DNA of 64,000 nucleotides from Prosthecobacter sp. (lineage in GTDB: Bacteria; Verrucomicrobiota; Verrucomicrobiia; Verrucomicrobiales; Verrucomicrobiaceae): positions 186,001 to 250,000 of the forward strand of contig NZ_JAXMIH010000008.1 in the NCBI RefSeq assembly GCF_034366625.1, read 5' to 3'. The stretch's first letter is position 1. Each line of letters opens with the position of its first letter. Positions 25,545 through 35,041 of the stretch are shown in pieces. The position numbers and the translations under genes are program-made. The notes below the pieces were generated by a model. The model had not been told where the DNA came from, ran no database searches, and was given only the letters and a program-made list of their open reading frames with translations.

Positions 25545-27662
25545 ATGGATGTCATGCGATGCCTCATTGCCCTTCTCTGTCTGTCGTCTGCGCTTGCCGC
25601 TGAAGACCTCACCGTTCTCAAAGCAACCCCCGATGGCACCACGCCGGATCAGCATCTCGAAGTCTGGCTGAAGAAGGAGTTTTATTCGATGGTGGATCGT
25701 CGCAGTGCCGCGTTTGAAACGATGATCAAGAGCGAGGCGTCGATGCGCGCGTGGCAGGCGGAGCGGAAGGCGTTTTTCCTCAAGCAGATCGGTGGATTGC
25801 CGGAGCGCACGTCGCTGAAGGCGCAGGTGGTCGGCACGTTGCAGGGAAAGGGCTATCGCGTGGAGAAGATCATGTTCGAGAGCCGCCCAGGATTTCATGT
25901 GACGGGGAATCTGTATCTGCCCGAGACGCCGCCGCCATGGCCAGCAGTGCTGGTGCCTTGCGGGCACAGTCATGAGGGTAAGGCGGTCGGACAGTATCAG
26001 CGTGCGTCGATCCTGCTGGCGAAGCATGGCATGGCGGCGATGTGCTACGATCCCGTCGGCCAAGGCGAGCGCTATCAGATGCTCGATCCCACACACCAGC
26101 GGAAAGCGTTCGATGATGCGGCGCATGTGCCCACGCCGCATCCCAATGTGCGGCTGATGTGTACGACGGAGCACACGATGATGGGCATCAGCAGTGCCTT
26201 GATCGGCGCGAACGTGGCGCAGTTCCGCATCTGGGACGGCATGCGCGTGATCGACTACCTGCAAAGCCGCAAGGACATCATCGCGGACAAAATCGGCTGC
26301 ACGGGCAACTCCGGTGGTGGCACGGAAACGGCGTATCTCATGGCGCTGGATGACCGCATCGTCGCCGCAGCGCCGGGTTGCTTCCTGACGACGTTTCGGA
26401 AGCTCATCGACACCAAAGGTCCGCAGGATGGCGAGCAGAACATCTTCGGCCAGATCGCATTTGGCATGGACGAGGCGGACTACTGCATCATGCGCGCGCC
26501 GAAGCCCACGCTCATCTGTGCCGGCACACGGGACGTCACCTTCGACTTCTCGGGCACAATGGATGTGTTTCGCGATGCGAAGCGCTTCTACTCGCGGCTC
26601 GGTTACTCCGAGTGCATGGATATCGCCGCACCTGATGCGCCGCATGGTTTCACCATCCAACTGCGTGAAGCGGTGGCGCGTTTCATGAGCCGTTGGCTGC
26701 TCGGCAAAGAGGTGGTCATCCGCGAAGTAGAATCGCTGCCGGATTCACTGACCGACGAGCAACTGCGTGAGTACAGCCAGCCCGACTGGACGCCCGAGCA
26801 ACTGCATTGCACACCAAAGGGACAGGTGCTGCTCATGCCCGGCGAGCGATCTGTCTTCCAGATCAATGCGGACATCGCCAATTCCCTGCAAACCACGCGC
26901 AGCAAAGCCTGGAGCGAACTGTACGACGATGCCAAGCGTCAGCTCATCCGCGAAACCATCGGTGCACAAGCTGCGGAGGCTTTGCCTGAATCGAAGGTTG
27001 AAGTCACGGGCAAGATCGAGCGCGATGCAGCCACGATTCAGAAGCTCGTGTTCGCTGCTGAAGCAGGTCTGCAACTGCCCGCGCTCTTGTTTGAACCCAA
27101 GAAGCCAAGCGGCAAAGCCACGCTCTATCTCCACGGCACCAGCCTGAAACAGGACGCCGCGCCCGGCGGCCCCATCGACACCCTGGTGAAGCAAGGTCAT
27201 ATCGTGCTCGCCGCCGAACTGCGCGGCATCGGCGAAACGGAAACGGGCCTGCGGAAGAAGGGCTTCGGCGCGGGGAAGTTCGGCCGCGACAATCTCGAAA
27301 CTCTCACCGCCTATCTCATGGGGAAAAGCTATGTCGGCATGAGAACGGGTGACGTGCAAAGCTGGACACGTTTCTTGAAAACGAAGGCTGCCGACGTGCA
27401 ACTCATCGCCATTGGCGAAGCGGCGATCCCGGCGCTGCATGCGGCGGCGTTGGATCGTGAGGCGTTCTCGTCGATCACGCTGAGGCAGATGATTCTTTCA
27501 TGGCAATCTCTCATGATGGCCGACGAAACCTTCGACCAGCTTGTGAACACCGTGCATGGCGTGCTGCGGCACTATGACCTGCCGGAACTCATCGAGATGG
27601 CTGGAAAGGACCGCGTGACGATCATCGAATCGGTGAATGGCATGGGCAGGGCGGTGAAGTAA
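25545..27662 (+). CDS. Exported acetylxylan esterase-like alpha/beta hydrolase with duplicated fold
   Basis: 705 residues with a signal peptide (CLIALLCLSSALAAE). The first half carries a full alpha/beta hydrolase: VLVPCGHSHEGKA, MCYDPVGQGERYQ, G-N-S256-G-G-G, a PKPTLICAGTRDVTFDF acid region and APDAPHGF for the His. The second half (from about 470) repeats the start of such a fold (ATLYLHGTSLKQD, IVLAAELRGIGETETG), but I see no convincing nucleophile there. This length and plan are common for Verrucomicrobia/Planctomycete 'acetylxylan esterase family' proteins. The likely role is deacetylation of polysaccharides. Confidence 0.83.
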   Translation: MDVMRCLIALLCLSSALAAEDLTVLKATPDGTTPDQHLEVWLKKEFYSMVDRRSAAFETMIKSEASMRAWQAERKAFFLKQIGGLPERTSLKAQVVGTLQGKGYRVEKIMFESRPGFHVTGNLYLPETPPPWPAVLVPCGHSHEGKAVGQYQRASILLAKHGMAAMCYDPVGQGERYQMLDPTHQRKAFDDAAHVPTPHPNVRLMCTTEHTMMGISSALIGANVAQFRIWDGMRVIDYLQSRKDIIADKIGCTGNSGGGTETAYLMALDDRIVAAAPGCFLTTFRKLIDTKGPQDGEQNIFGQIAFGMDEADYCIMRAPKPTLICAGTRDVTFDFSGTMDVFRDAKRFYSRLGYSECMDIAAPDAPHGFTIQLREAVARFMSRWLLGKEVVIREVESLPDSLTDEQLREYSQPDWTPEQLHCTPKGQVLLMPGERSVFQINADIANSLQTTRSKAWSELYDDAKRQLIRETIGAQAAEALPESKVEVTGKIERDAATIQKLVFAAEAGLQLPALLFEPKKPSGKATLYLHGTSLKQDAAPGGPIDTLVKQGHIVLAAELRGIGETETGLRKKGFGAGKFGRDNLETLTAYLMGKSYVGMRTGDVQSWTRFLKTKAADVQLIAIGEAAIPALHAAALDREAFSSITLRQMILSWQSLMMADETFDQLVNTVHGVLRHYDLPELIEMAGKDRVTIIESVNGMGRAVK

Positions 27663-27743
27663 ATGTTTGGAAAGCCGGTGAATCGTCGGTTCTGCATAAA
27701 TCCGTTCTTGCATCGTTGCGGCGTTTTTGATCATGCTACGGGC

Positions 27744-29168
27744 ATGATTCGATTTGTTGCGTTCTTCAGTTTGGTTTTATCCGTCACGATTCAGGCGCAG
27801 GAAAAACGTCCGAACATTCTCTGGCTGATCGCGGAGGATTTCGGGCCGCATTTGGGGTGTTATGGCACGAAGGAAGTCAATACCCCTGTGTTGGACGGGC
27901 TGGCGGCGAAGGGGATGCGGTTCACGCGGTATTACACGACGGCACCGGTTTGCTCGGCGAGCCGGTCGGCTTTCAATACCGGAATGTACCAGACGACCAT
28001 CGGCGCGCACCATCATCGGTCGCATCGGGATGATGGTTACACGTTGCCTGCAGGGGTGAAGTTGATCAGCGAGCGGATGCGGGAAGCGCGGTATTTTACG
28101 GCGAATGTGAAGGAACTGCCGGCGGAGGCGGGATTCAAGGGGTCGGGGAAGACGGACTGGAATTTCGCGCCGCCGATGAAGCCGTTTGATTCGGCAAACT
28201 GGGATGATTTGAAGACGCACCAGCCGTTTTATGCGCAGGTGAACTTTCAGGAGACGCACCGGACGTTTCATGCACCGGTGCATGCCGATCCGGCGAAGGT
28301 GGAGATTCCACCGTATTATCCCGACCATGAGGTGACGCGGAAGGACTGGGCGCAGTATCTGGATGCGGCGACGGAGCTGGACCGGAAGATCGGCAAGATC
28401 ATGGAGCTGATGAAGCGTGACGGCTTGCTGGAGAACACGGTGATCTGCTTCGTGGGTGACAACGGCCAGGCGCATGTGCGCGGGAAGCAGTTCTGCTATG
28501 AGGAGGGGCTGAATGTTCCGTTCCTTTTGAGCTGGCCGTCCGGTCTGCCGACTCCGGCGGGTTATGAAGGAGGCAAGACGAGTGATCGCTTGCTGATGTC
28601 GATTGATCTGACGGCGACATCACTGGCTTGGGCGGGCATTGCGAAGCCAAAGGGGATGCAGGGGCAGGTGTTCATGGGCGCGAAGGCGGAACCGGCGCGG
28701 GAATATGTCTTTGGCGCGCGAGACCGCTGTGACATGACGGTGTTCCGGCTGCGGACGGTGCGGGATGCGCGCTACCGCTACATCCGCAACTTCACGCCAG
28801 ACCGGCCGTTCCTGCAATTCAACCGCTACAAGGAGGCGCAGTATCCGGTGTGGAATCTGATCAAGGAACTGGCCGCGCAGGACAAGCTGACACCCGGGCA
28901 GGCTGTCCTGGCGGCGCCGACGATGCCGGAGGAAGAGCTTTACGACATGCAGGCCGATCCGCATCAGATCCAGAACCTCGCAAAGTCGAACCAACCGGAG
29001 CATCGCGCGGCGCTGGAGCGCTTGAGCGGGGTTCTGACGACATGGATCGAGCAGACGAAGGATCAGGGGCGGATTCCAGAGCCGGAGGAAGTGGCGAAGA
29101 ATGAAGGCAGCACGAAGGGGCCGCCGCAGGAGAAGAAAGGGAAGGGGAAAAAGAAAAAGGAGGAGTGA
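27744..29168 (+). CDS. Exported Cys-type sulfatase (S1 family)
   Basis: 474 residues from the ATG at 27744, the start of the signal peptide (MIRFVAFFSLVLSVTIQAQ). The formylglycine site is C70-S-A-S-R74, which needs a maturase encoded elsewhere. The first metal pair is E31-D32 (IAEDFG) rather than the usual Asp-Asp, and the second is in VGDNGQAH. ANILW-type opening and LYDMQADPHQIQNL at the C-terminus complete the family picture. The last ~20 residues are an extreme Lys/Glu tail. It lies 6 bp before a CBM9-like gene. It should remove sulfate esters from a glycan; the substrate is not predictable here. Confidence 0.92.
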   Translation: MIRFVAFFSLVLSVTIQAQEKRPNILWLIAEDFGPHLGCYGTKEVNTPVLDGLAAKGMRFTRYYTTAPVCSASRSAFNTGMYQTTIGAHHHRSHRDDGYTLPAGVKLISERMREARYFTANVKELPAEAGFKGSGKTDWNFAPPMKPFDSANWDDLKTHQPFYAQVNFQETHRTFHAPVHADPAKVEIPPYYPDHEVTRKDWAQYLDAATELDRKIGKIMELMKRDGLLENTVICFVGDNGQAHVRGKQFCYEEGLNVPFLLSWPSGLPTPAGYEGGKTSDRLLMSIDLTATSLAWAGIAKPKGMQGQVFMGAKAEPAREYVFGARDRCDMTVFRLRTVRDARYRYIRNFTPDRPFLQFNRYKEAQYPVWNLIKELAAQDKLTPGQAVLAAPTMPEEELYDMQADPHQIQNLAKSNQPEHRAALERLSGVLTTWIEQTKDQGRIPEPEEVAKNEGSTKGPPQEKKGKGKKKKEE

Positions 29169-29174
29169 TGAGTT

Positions 29175-30035
29175 ATGAAGTTAGGAGTGATGATCTGGCT
29201 GATGTTGACTGGAATGACCTTGGCGGGCGAGTGGCCGCGGGAGTTGCAGGCATATCGTGGCACGACGCCGAAGGTGGATGGCGTGATCGAGGCGGGGGAG
29301 TGGGAGGATGCGGTGCGATTCGAGGGTGTGCAGGGATGGACGCCACAGTTCTCGCCGACGACGAAGGCGGAGGATTTGTCGCTCGTCGGATGGGTGAAGT
29401 TTGATGCGAAGCGGCTGTACTTCGCGTTCCGGGTGACGGATGACGTGCTTTACGGCATCGACACGCCGCGCTGGTTGTCGGAGAAAAATCCGAAGGCACA
29501 CGAACTGACGCGCGAGGGCTGGCCGTGGTTTGGCGATGAGATGGAACTGCTTATCAACGCATCCAATCAGTGGCAGGGCGATGCGAACGCGGCGGGAGAC
29601 GGCGCATCTTGGCAGATGGTGTGCAATTTGACGAAATCGCGGTTGGGTGGCGTTGGCACGGGTGGTTTGCTGGAAGGTGAACCGCGATCTGATGCGAAGG
29701 CGTGGGCAAATTATCAACGCTGGATCGAAATGGGTGCGATGCAGGCTGCCGCGAAGGTTTTGCCGGAAGGGAAAGGTTATATCATCGAGTGGGCGGTGAG
29801 TTTCGATCCGTGCCTGGAGATCGCGCCCGGCCAATTTTTTACACCCGACGACAAGGAGGCGAAAATGGGCCTGAACATCGCCGTGGGTGATCTGGATGAG
29901 AAGGAGAAGGGCGCAGGAAACTTTGGGAATTTTCATCACGAGGACTGGTTCGCGGGTGAAAAAAACAAGCGGACGAACTTGCGGCAGTGGGGGACGTTGC
30001 GACTGATGCCAGGGAAGAATCCGGCAGTGAAATGA
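29175..30035 (+). CDS. Exported carbohydrate-binding family 9-like protein
   Basis: 286 residues with a signal peptide (MIWLMLTGMTLAG). The fold signature is PKVDGVIEAGEWEDAVRFEG, then GWVKFDAKRLYFAFRVTDD, FGDEMELLINASNQ, GKGYIIEWAVSFDP and RTNLRQWGTLRL. This is the CBM9 / DOMON-like sugar-binding sandwich standing as a single-domain protein. It starts 6 bp after the sulfatase, suggesting co-expression and possibly shared substrate binding. No catalytic residues are expected. Confidence 0.85.
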   Translation: MKLGVMIWLMLTGMTLAGEWPRELQAYRGTTPKVDGVIEAGEWEDAVRFEGVQGWTPQFSPTTKAEDLSLVGWVKFDAKRLYFAFRVTDDVLYGIDTPRWLSEKNPKAHELTREGWPWFGDEMELLINASNQWQGDANAAGDGASWQMVCNLTKSRLGGVGTGGLLEGEPRSDAKAWANYQRWIEMGAMQAAAKVLPEGKGYIIEWAVSFDPCLEIAPGQFFTPDDKEAKMGLNIAVGDLDEKEKGAGNFGNFHHEDWFAGEKNKRTNLRQWGTLRLMPGKNPAVK

Positions 30036-30043
30036 CGTGGTAA

Positions 30044-30838
30044 TTGCATGAGCCTGCCAAACTCGCCATTCTCCGCCGCGTGAAGCTGCTCCCCAACCAC
30101 CGCGCCCATGACGCGCAGCACCTCATCCAGCGCTGGCGCGTGCTAGCGCGAGAGGCGGAGTGCCGTGTGAAGGTGTTGTGTGTGGCGGATGAACTGCCAG
30201 TGATCACGGTTGAATCGACGGCGGCGCATGAAGGCGTGCCCGCAGTTTATCTTTCCGCCGGTGTGCATGGCGATGAACCGGGCGCGGCCTGGGGGCTTTT
30301 GACGTGGGCGGAGAAGCACGTGCATGACTTGAAACGCGGCTCGTTCCTGATCGCTCCATGCCTCAATCCAGTCGGCCTTACGTTGAACACGCGGGCGGAT
30401 CATCGTGGGATCGACATCAACCGCCGGTTTCATGATGCGGAGGATCTGATCTGCGGTCCGTGGCAGCGCTGGATCACCGGACGTGCGATGCGCTTTGGCC
30501 TGTGTTTGCATGAGGATTACGACGGGCAGGGGATTTATCTCTACGAACTCAATCATGCGCGACAAACAGCGGGTCATGGCATCATTGAGCGATGTTCGCG
30601 TGTGATTGCGCCTGATCCGCGCAAAAACATCGACGGCCAGCGTGCGAAGAGTGGTGTGATCCGCCGCCGCACACTGCCGACACATCTGCCGGGCATGCCG
30701 GAGGCGATCGAACTGCATCTGCGCGGCTGCCCGCTGACGCTGACGTTTGAGACACCGTCCGAATTTGATCTCGACACGCGAGTGCGGGCGCAGGTGGCGT
30801 TCCTTGAGGCGGCGACGGCGTTCTTGAAAGAATCATGA
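30044..30838 (+). CDS. M14-family metallocarboxypeptidase / succinylglutamate desuccinylase-like protein
   Basis: 264 residues from a TTG at 30044; an in-frame GTG at 30080 is the main alternative, and no ATG fits. Zinc ligands are H75 and E78 in SAGVHGDEPG and H156 in LCLHEDYD. The substrate-binding pair N126-R127 is in DINRRF, and the catalytic Glu is probably E236 in LTFETPSEFD. There is no signal peptide, so it should act in the cytoplasm. Similar enzymes trim gamma-D-Glu peptides from cell wall or deacylate amino acids. The next gene overlaps its stop (ATGA). Confidence 0.85.
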   Translation: MHEPAKLAILRRVKLLPNHRAHDAQHLIQRWRVLAREAECRVKVLCVADELPVITVESTAAHEGVPAVYLSAGVHGDEPGAAWGLLTWAEKHVHDLKRGSFLIAPCLNPVGLTLNTRADHRGIDINRRFHDAEDLICGPWQRWITGRAMRFGLCLHEDYDGQGIYLYELNHARQTAGHGIIERCSRVIAPDPRKNIDGQRAKSGVIRRRTLPTHLPGMPEAIELHLRGCPLTLTFETPSEFDLDTRVRAQVAFLEAATAFLKES

Positions 30839-31815
30839 AGACGTTTTCCATCCTCCGCATGGCATGGCTCGTCTTTGTGGCGGGCCTGTGCGGTTGTGCG
30901 GCGATACCGAAAATCGGTGGCGGCCATGGCATGCTGCGGGCGGACGACTGGGTGAGTTTTGATGACAAGACGATGCCGTGGAAGTCCTGGCAGGTGCCCG
31001 CAGGAGTGACGCAGCGCGGCGTGGTGATCGCGGTGCATGGTCTGAGCGGCGCGAAGTCAGACTTCTGGTATCTGGGCGAGATGCTGCCGAAGCGCGGCTA
31101 CGCCGTGTATGCGTACGATTTGAGAGGGCAGGGGAATGATCCAGTGCTGACGGATCGTGGCGACATCTCTAGCGAAAAAGCGTGGAAGCGTGATCTGGCC
31201 ACATTTCACAGTCTGGTGAAGCGCAGGCACTCGAAAACGCCGGTGTTCTGGTATGGCGAGAGTTTGGGCAGTCTCATCGCCCTGCACACGGCCGCAGACT
31301 TGCTGGGGAATCGTGACGACCCGGATGGCATCATCCTCGCCTCGCCTGTGGCCGGGCTGCGCATGGCGGTGAACGGCTTTCAGCGGTTTCTGCTCGAAAT
31401 GGCGGCCAAGCTTTCACCTCGGACGCGCTATTCACTTGGAGAACTGGCTGGTGTGGATGAATCCAAGATCCAGGTCACTTCAAACAGCACCCACGGCGGT
31501 CAGATGGCGGTAACGCCGCATCATGTCAGCGCTTTTTCACTGCGGCTGCTCACAACCATCGGCGGCATGCTGGATGGAAACGCCGACTCGGCGCATCGTT
31601 TGAAAATGCCGGTTCTGTTTGTGGCATCGCCGAACGATGTGCTTTCCTCGGCGGATCAGATCCAGACGCTTTTTGCCGAAGTGCGCAGCCGTGACAAGAA
31701 ACTGCTGTGGTACACCCGCTCATACCATCTGCTGCTGCATGACGTGCAGCGCGAGGAGGTGGTGAAAGATGTCGCCCGCTGGCTGGACCGCCAGATCAAA
31801 TCCACCCGCCGCTGA
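30835..31815 (+). CDS. Lipoprotein alpha/beta hydrolase (monoacylglycerol lipase-like, S33 type)
   Basis: 326 residues. Signal plus lipobox: L18-C19-G20-C21, so it is probably lipid-anchored. Key motifs are VIAVHGLSGAKSDFWYLGE, VYAYDLRGQGND, the nucleophile S143 in G-E-S-L-G, the acid in PVLFVASPNDVLSS, and HLLLHD for the His. This pattern matches the Hydrolase_4 / serine aminopeptidase S33 group. It overlaps the M14-like gene by 4 nt and is followed 6 bp later by the winged-helix-like protein gene. The substrate could be a lipid or acyl ester. Confidence 0.86.
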   Translation: MKTFSILRMAWLVFVAGLCGCAAIPKIGGGHGMLRADDWVSFDDKTMPWKSWQVPAGVTQRGVVIAVHGLSGAKSDFWYLGEMLPKRGYAVYAYDLRGQGNDPVLTDRGDISSEKAWKRDLATFHSLVKRRHSKTPVFWYGESLGSLIALHTAADLLGNRDDPDGIILASPVAGLRMAVNGFQRFLLEMAAKLSPRTRYSLGELAGVDESKIQVTSNSTHGGQMAVTPHHVSAFSLRLLTTIGGMLDGNADSAHRLKMPVLFVASPNDVLSSADQIQTLFAEVRSRDKKLLWYTRSYHLLLHDVQREEVVKDVARWLDRQIKSTRR

Positions 31816-31821
31816 ACCGCC

Positions 31822-32688
31822 ATGACCCTCGAACACGCCATCCATGAGGCTTTGAATCAGGCCGTGCTGCCGCTGAAAGCGTCCGACATCACGAAGCTCG
31901 TCAAACCGCTTGTTGGCCGCGCCGCCACACCGAAGGCGGTGGTGGCCGCGTTGGAGTCGCTGGTGGCAACAGGTGCGCTGAATCGCATCGCGGCAGGAAC
32001 CAGCGGCAAGCCGCAGCCGCTTTTCACCCCCCGGAGCAGCGAATCAGCGACTGCCGCGCTCCTGAAGCAATACGTGCATCTGGCCAAGAAGGAACAGCCT
32101 GCGGCCAAGCTGAGAACAAAGCTGCCTGAGGCGCTGTTGCCGCACTTTGAGGGAGCTTTGGCGCAACTCGTCGCAGCAGGCGATGCGTTTGTGCTGCCGG
32201 GAGCCAAAAGACTTGTTTTCGCACGCAAGCCGAAGCCCTCGGAACTGCTCGATGCCGCGAAACGCCGTGCGTTGCAGAAAATGCTCGATGCCGCGAACAG
32301 CGTTCGTTCACAAGCCGCCACGCTCGCCGATTTCATCACTTGGTTGGACGGAGATTGTCACGCTGGCCTGGATTCGCCGCCAATCAAAGCCGTCATCCTT
32401 CCTGATGAGGCCATCCTGCGTTCCTGGTATGATCTCGACCGGCTGCGCTCGTCCACGATGATGATTCCGATCCCCCAGACCTTTGCCCGTTATGAGGCTT
32501 GGGCGGCCGAACTCGGAGGGGCGGCTGATAGTCAGGTTTTACGAAGTTTGATTGAGACGCTTTACAACAATGGGCACCTCCTGCTAGAACCTTGTGAACG
32601 GCCGCAAGACCTCCCCGAGCAGGAAAGTGCCCTGCTTGTCCCGATGTCTCTCGGCCCGCCCGGTTACTCTTGGTGCTGGCTCTCCTGA
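31822..32688 (+). CDS. Unrecognised protein with winged-helix-like N-terminus, partner of the NTPase
   Basis: 288 residues, no signal peptide or membrane segment. Residues ~3-65 (IHEALNQAVLPLKASDITKL, TPKAVVAALESLVATGAL) look like a winged-helix domain. A second possible copy is at ~70-130 (EALLPHFEGALAQLVAAGDA). The C-terminal half has ALQKMLDAANSVRSQAATLA and a long helical stretch ending in WCWLS. I do not recognise a named family. It precedes the P-loop NTPase gene by 48 bp in the same direction, so the two probably form a unit in which this protein binds DNA or adapts the NTPase. That is inference. Confidence 0.7.
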   Translation: MTLEHAIHEALNQAVLPLKASDITKLVKPLVGRAATPKAVVAALESLVATGALNRIAAGTSGKPQPLFTPRSSESATAALLKQYVHLAKKEQPAAKLRTKLPEALLPHFEGALAQLVAAGDAFVLPGAKRLVFARKPKPSELLDAAKRRALQKMLDAANSVRSQAATLADFITWLDGDCHAGLDSPPIKAVILPDEAILRSWYDLDRLRSSTMMIPIPQTFARYEAWAAELGGAADSQVLRSLIETLYNNGHLLLEPCERPQDLPEQESALLVPMSLGPPGYSWCWLS

Positions 32689-32736
32689 TGCCAGTTCCGC
32701 CTCCTCTCGAATATTGAACAGACTCCTCCCAAGACC

Positions 32737-34983
32737 ATGTCCTCCTATGCCGGCCTGAACCCCTTCATGTCCACGAGCGTGGGCGAGAATGATCTGTGGA
32801 ATTCCGCCTCCTTTCTGGATGTGCCCTACATTCATTCGGTGCCGTTTGGTGCGCTGCGCATCGCCGTGGATCAGGTGCGGGCGCAGCACCGCAGCCAGGT
32901 GCGTTTTGTGCGTGGAGCGGGCGGTTCCGGCAAATCGCATCTCTTTGCGCGGCTGCGGCGCGAGTGTGCTGACCGCATTTTTTACGCGTATGCGCCGAAC
33001 CCGCCGCTGCAGCCGGAGGCGCTGGAGAACTTCATCCTTTCGCGGTTCGTCAGCAGTCTGCGGCATCCGGCGCGCAATGCCGAGGGCAAAGAAGCACCTT
33101 ACAGCCAGCTTCGTCTGCTCGCTTATGCGCTGCTAAAGCCGGTGGTCGAGCAGGATCTCACACTGCCGGAGTTGCACGAGGCCTGGGCGGACATCGAGCT
33201 GGAGACGCGCAAAGAGATGATCCACCAGGCGGTGCAGCTTTTGGAGGCCGATCATCCCATGGTGCCCCGCAGCGTGCTGCGCTGCCTGCTCAATGTGCTG
33301 CGTGAGGACAAGGAGCATCTCGCCGCGCAATGGCTCTCCGGCGCCGCCTACCTCACGGAGAATGAGTTGAAATACCTCAACGTGCCCGAGCCTCTGGCAC
33401 GCTCTGAAATGGGTCTCGTGATCCAGCTTTTCGGCAAACTGGCCTCGCAGGCGGGTTCTCCCGCTGTGCTGGTGCTTGACCAGCTCGATCTCGTGGCCAC
33501 GCAGCCGCAGTTTGATGAAATGCAGCGTCTGCTGTTCTCGCTGATCGATCAAAGCGAAAACTGGGTCGTTTTGATTGGCCTCGTGGCCGAACGCTTCGCC
33601 GCTTGGGACGCCGCGCTCACCCAGGCATTGCGCGGCCGCATCGGCGTGCCGGACTCGAACGCGCCGCTGGGTTTCCGCCTGCCGGTGATCGACATGCTGC
33701 CCGTGGCCAACGAGCAGAAACGCCTGCTGCTCAACTGCCGCCTCGAAACACCGGAACTCGTGGAGCAGCGCAAGAAGGATGGCATCACCTCCGCGATTCA
33801 TCCGCTGCTGGAGGAGGACGTGGCCCGCCTCACCGCCGGTGGGGCGATCTTCCCGCGTCATCTGCTCGCCGCAGCCGCAGAAGTGTATGCCATGCGCACC
33901 ACGCCGGCTGAACAAGCTCCACAACCACAGGTGGTGCTTCCCGCCGTTGTCGTGCTCGCTGCTGCAGCTCCGGTTGTCCCCGCTGTTGTCGAGGCTGCGC
34001 CAGTGCCGGTGCGTGTTGTTGAAGAAGCCAAGGCTGTTGAACCCTCTGCCGCCGTTGCCGTGGCGCCTGTTGCGGTTCCGCAGGCCGCGCCGCCTCCGCC
34101 AGTCGTCACCAAAACACCGCTCGCGGAAAAAATCGACGCATTGCTCCAGCAGGCCATTGATGCAGCGAAGGCGGAAATCGCCCCTGCCAGTGCCATCGAC
34201 CTCGGTGAGCGTGTGCGGGATCTCATCGAACTCATGGTCGCGCCGCCTGTCACGATCAGCGAAGGCGACATCCGCAAGAGCTACGACAATTTCGATGGAG
34301 CCGACCGCTGGTTCGAATGGGGCGGCAGCAAGGTTCGCATTTCCACCAGCGATGCGATGCGTGGCAGCTTCATCGCCGTGCTGGAGCGGCTCAAGGAGGC
34401 CGGCGGAGACACGCTTCTTCTGCGTCATGACGCCGCGCCTGTCTCCGGCCAGCTCACCCTGGAACTGCTCAACGTCTTCAAGGCGAAGAACACGTTTCAT
34501 CACATGCCGGCCGCTGAATCCGCCATCTTGGCCGCGCTCGGCCGCATGCTGGCCGCACAGCGTGAAGGGTCCTACGACCAGCTCGCCACCGAGCCGCCCG
34601 CCATCAAGGACAACGTGCTCGCCGCCCTGCGCAACCATCCCCTGCTGCGTGGACTGCGCCTGTGGGAAATGATTCAAAAAGCGCACGCGCCCAAACAGGC
34701 GCAGGCCGCGCCACCACCGCAATCTGTGCTCTCAACGATTGCCCGGGCACAGGAGGCAGCACCCGTCAAGCCACCGCCTGTTCCTGGAGCCAAGCCACCA
34801 CCTCCACCGTCACAACCACCCGCTTCTGGCACGGTGGCAAAACCGGTCGGCAGACCGCCTTCCGCTCCGGTGTCGAAACCCCTCGCCAGACCACCGGGTG
34901 CTCCCCTTGCGAAACCGCCGCAGGGTGTGCTGCGACCGCCCATGGCAAAGTTGCCGCCGCCTTCGCAGGGAAACGCCGCCTGA
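32737..34983 (+). CDS. P-loop NTPase of unknown family with Pro-rich linker and tail
   Basis: 748 residues, cytoplasmic. The Walker A motif is G60-AGGSGK-S67 and Walker B is VLVLDQLD with D248, the AAA/STAND arrangement. Sensor-like helices follow (ENWVVLIGLVAERFAAWDAA, LGFRLPVIDMLPVANEQKR). About 70 residues (383-456) are Pro/Val/Ala-rich. A compact domain spans 457-665, including DRWFEWGGSKVRISTSDAMR, GDTLLLRHDAAPVSG and KNTFHHMPAAESAILAAL. The last ~80 residues are almost only Pro, Ala, Lys and Gly. I cannot place it in a named family. The winged-helix-like gene upstream suggests a two-component molecular machine. Confidence 0.72.
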   Translation: MSSYAGLNPFMSTSVGENDLWNSASFLDVPYIHSVPFGALRIAVDQVRAQHRSQVRFVRGAGGSGKSHLFARLRRECADRIFYAYAPNPPLQPEALENFILSRFVSSLRHPARNAEGKEAPYSQLRLLAYALLKPVVEQDLTLPELHEAWADIELETRKEMIHQAVQLLEADHPMVPRSVLRCLLNVLREDKEHLAAQWLSGAAYLTENELKYLNVPEPLARSEMGLVIQLFGKLASQAGSPAVLVLDQLDLVATQPQFDEMQRLLFSLIDQSENWVVLIGLVAERFAAWDAALTQALRGRIGVPDSNAPLGFRLPVIDMLPVANEQKRLLLNCRLETPELVEQRKKDGITSAIHPLLEEDVARLTAGGAIFPRHLLAAAAEVYAMRTTPAEQAPQPQVVLPAVVVLAAAAPVVPAVVEAAPVPVRVVEEAKAVEPSAAVAVAPVAVPQAAPPPPVVTKTPLAEKIDALLQQAIDAAKAEIAPASAIDLGERVRDLIELMVAPPVTISEGDIRKSYDNFDGADRWFEWGGSKVRISTSDAMRGSFIAVLERLKEAGGDTLLLRHDAAPVSGQLTLELLNVFKAKNTFHHMPAAESAILAALGRMLAAQREGSYDQLATEPPAIKDNVLAALRNHPLLRGLRLWEMIQKAHAPKQAQAAPPPQSVLSTIARAQEAAPVKPPPVPGAKPPPPPSQPPASGTVAKPVGRPPSAPVSKPLARPPGAPLAKPPQGVLRPPMAKLPPPSQGNAA

Positions 34984-34995
34984 GTGATTCCAGGC

Positions 34996-35013
34996 GCTTT
35001 GCGGCTACAAAGC
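34996..35013 (+). terminator. Weak hairpin after the NTPase gene
   Basis: GCTTTG-CGGCTA-CAAAGC, a 6-bp stem 12 nt after the stop codon. It has no T run and could be incidental. Confidence 0.3.
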
Positions 35014-35041
35014 CGTCGTGCGTGGCGTTTACCGCGCCACC

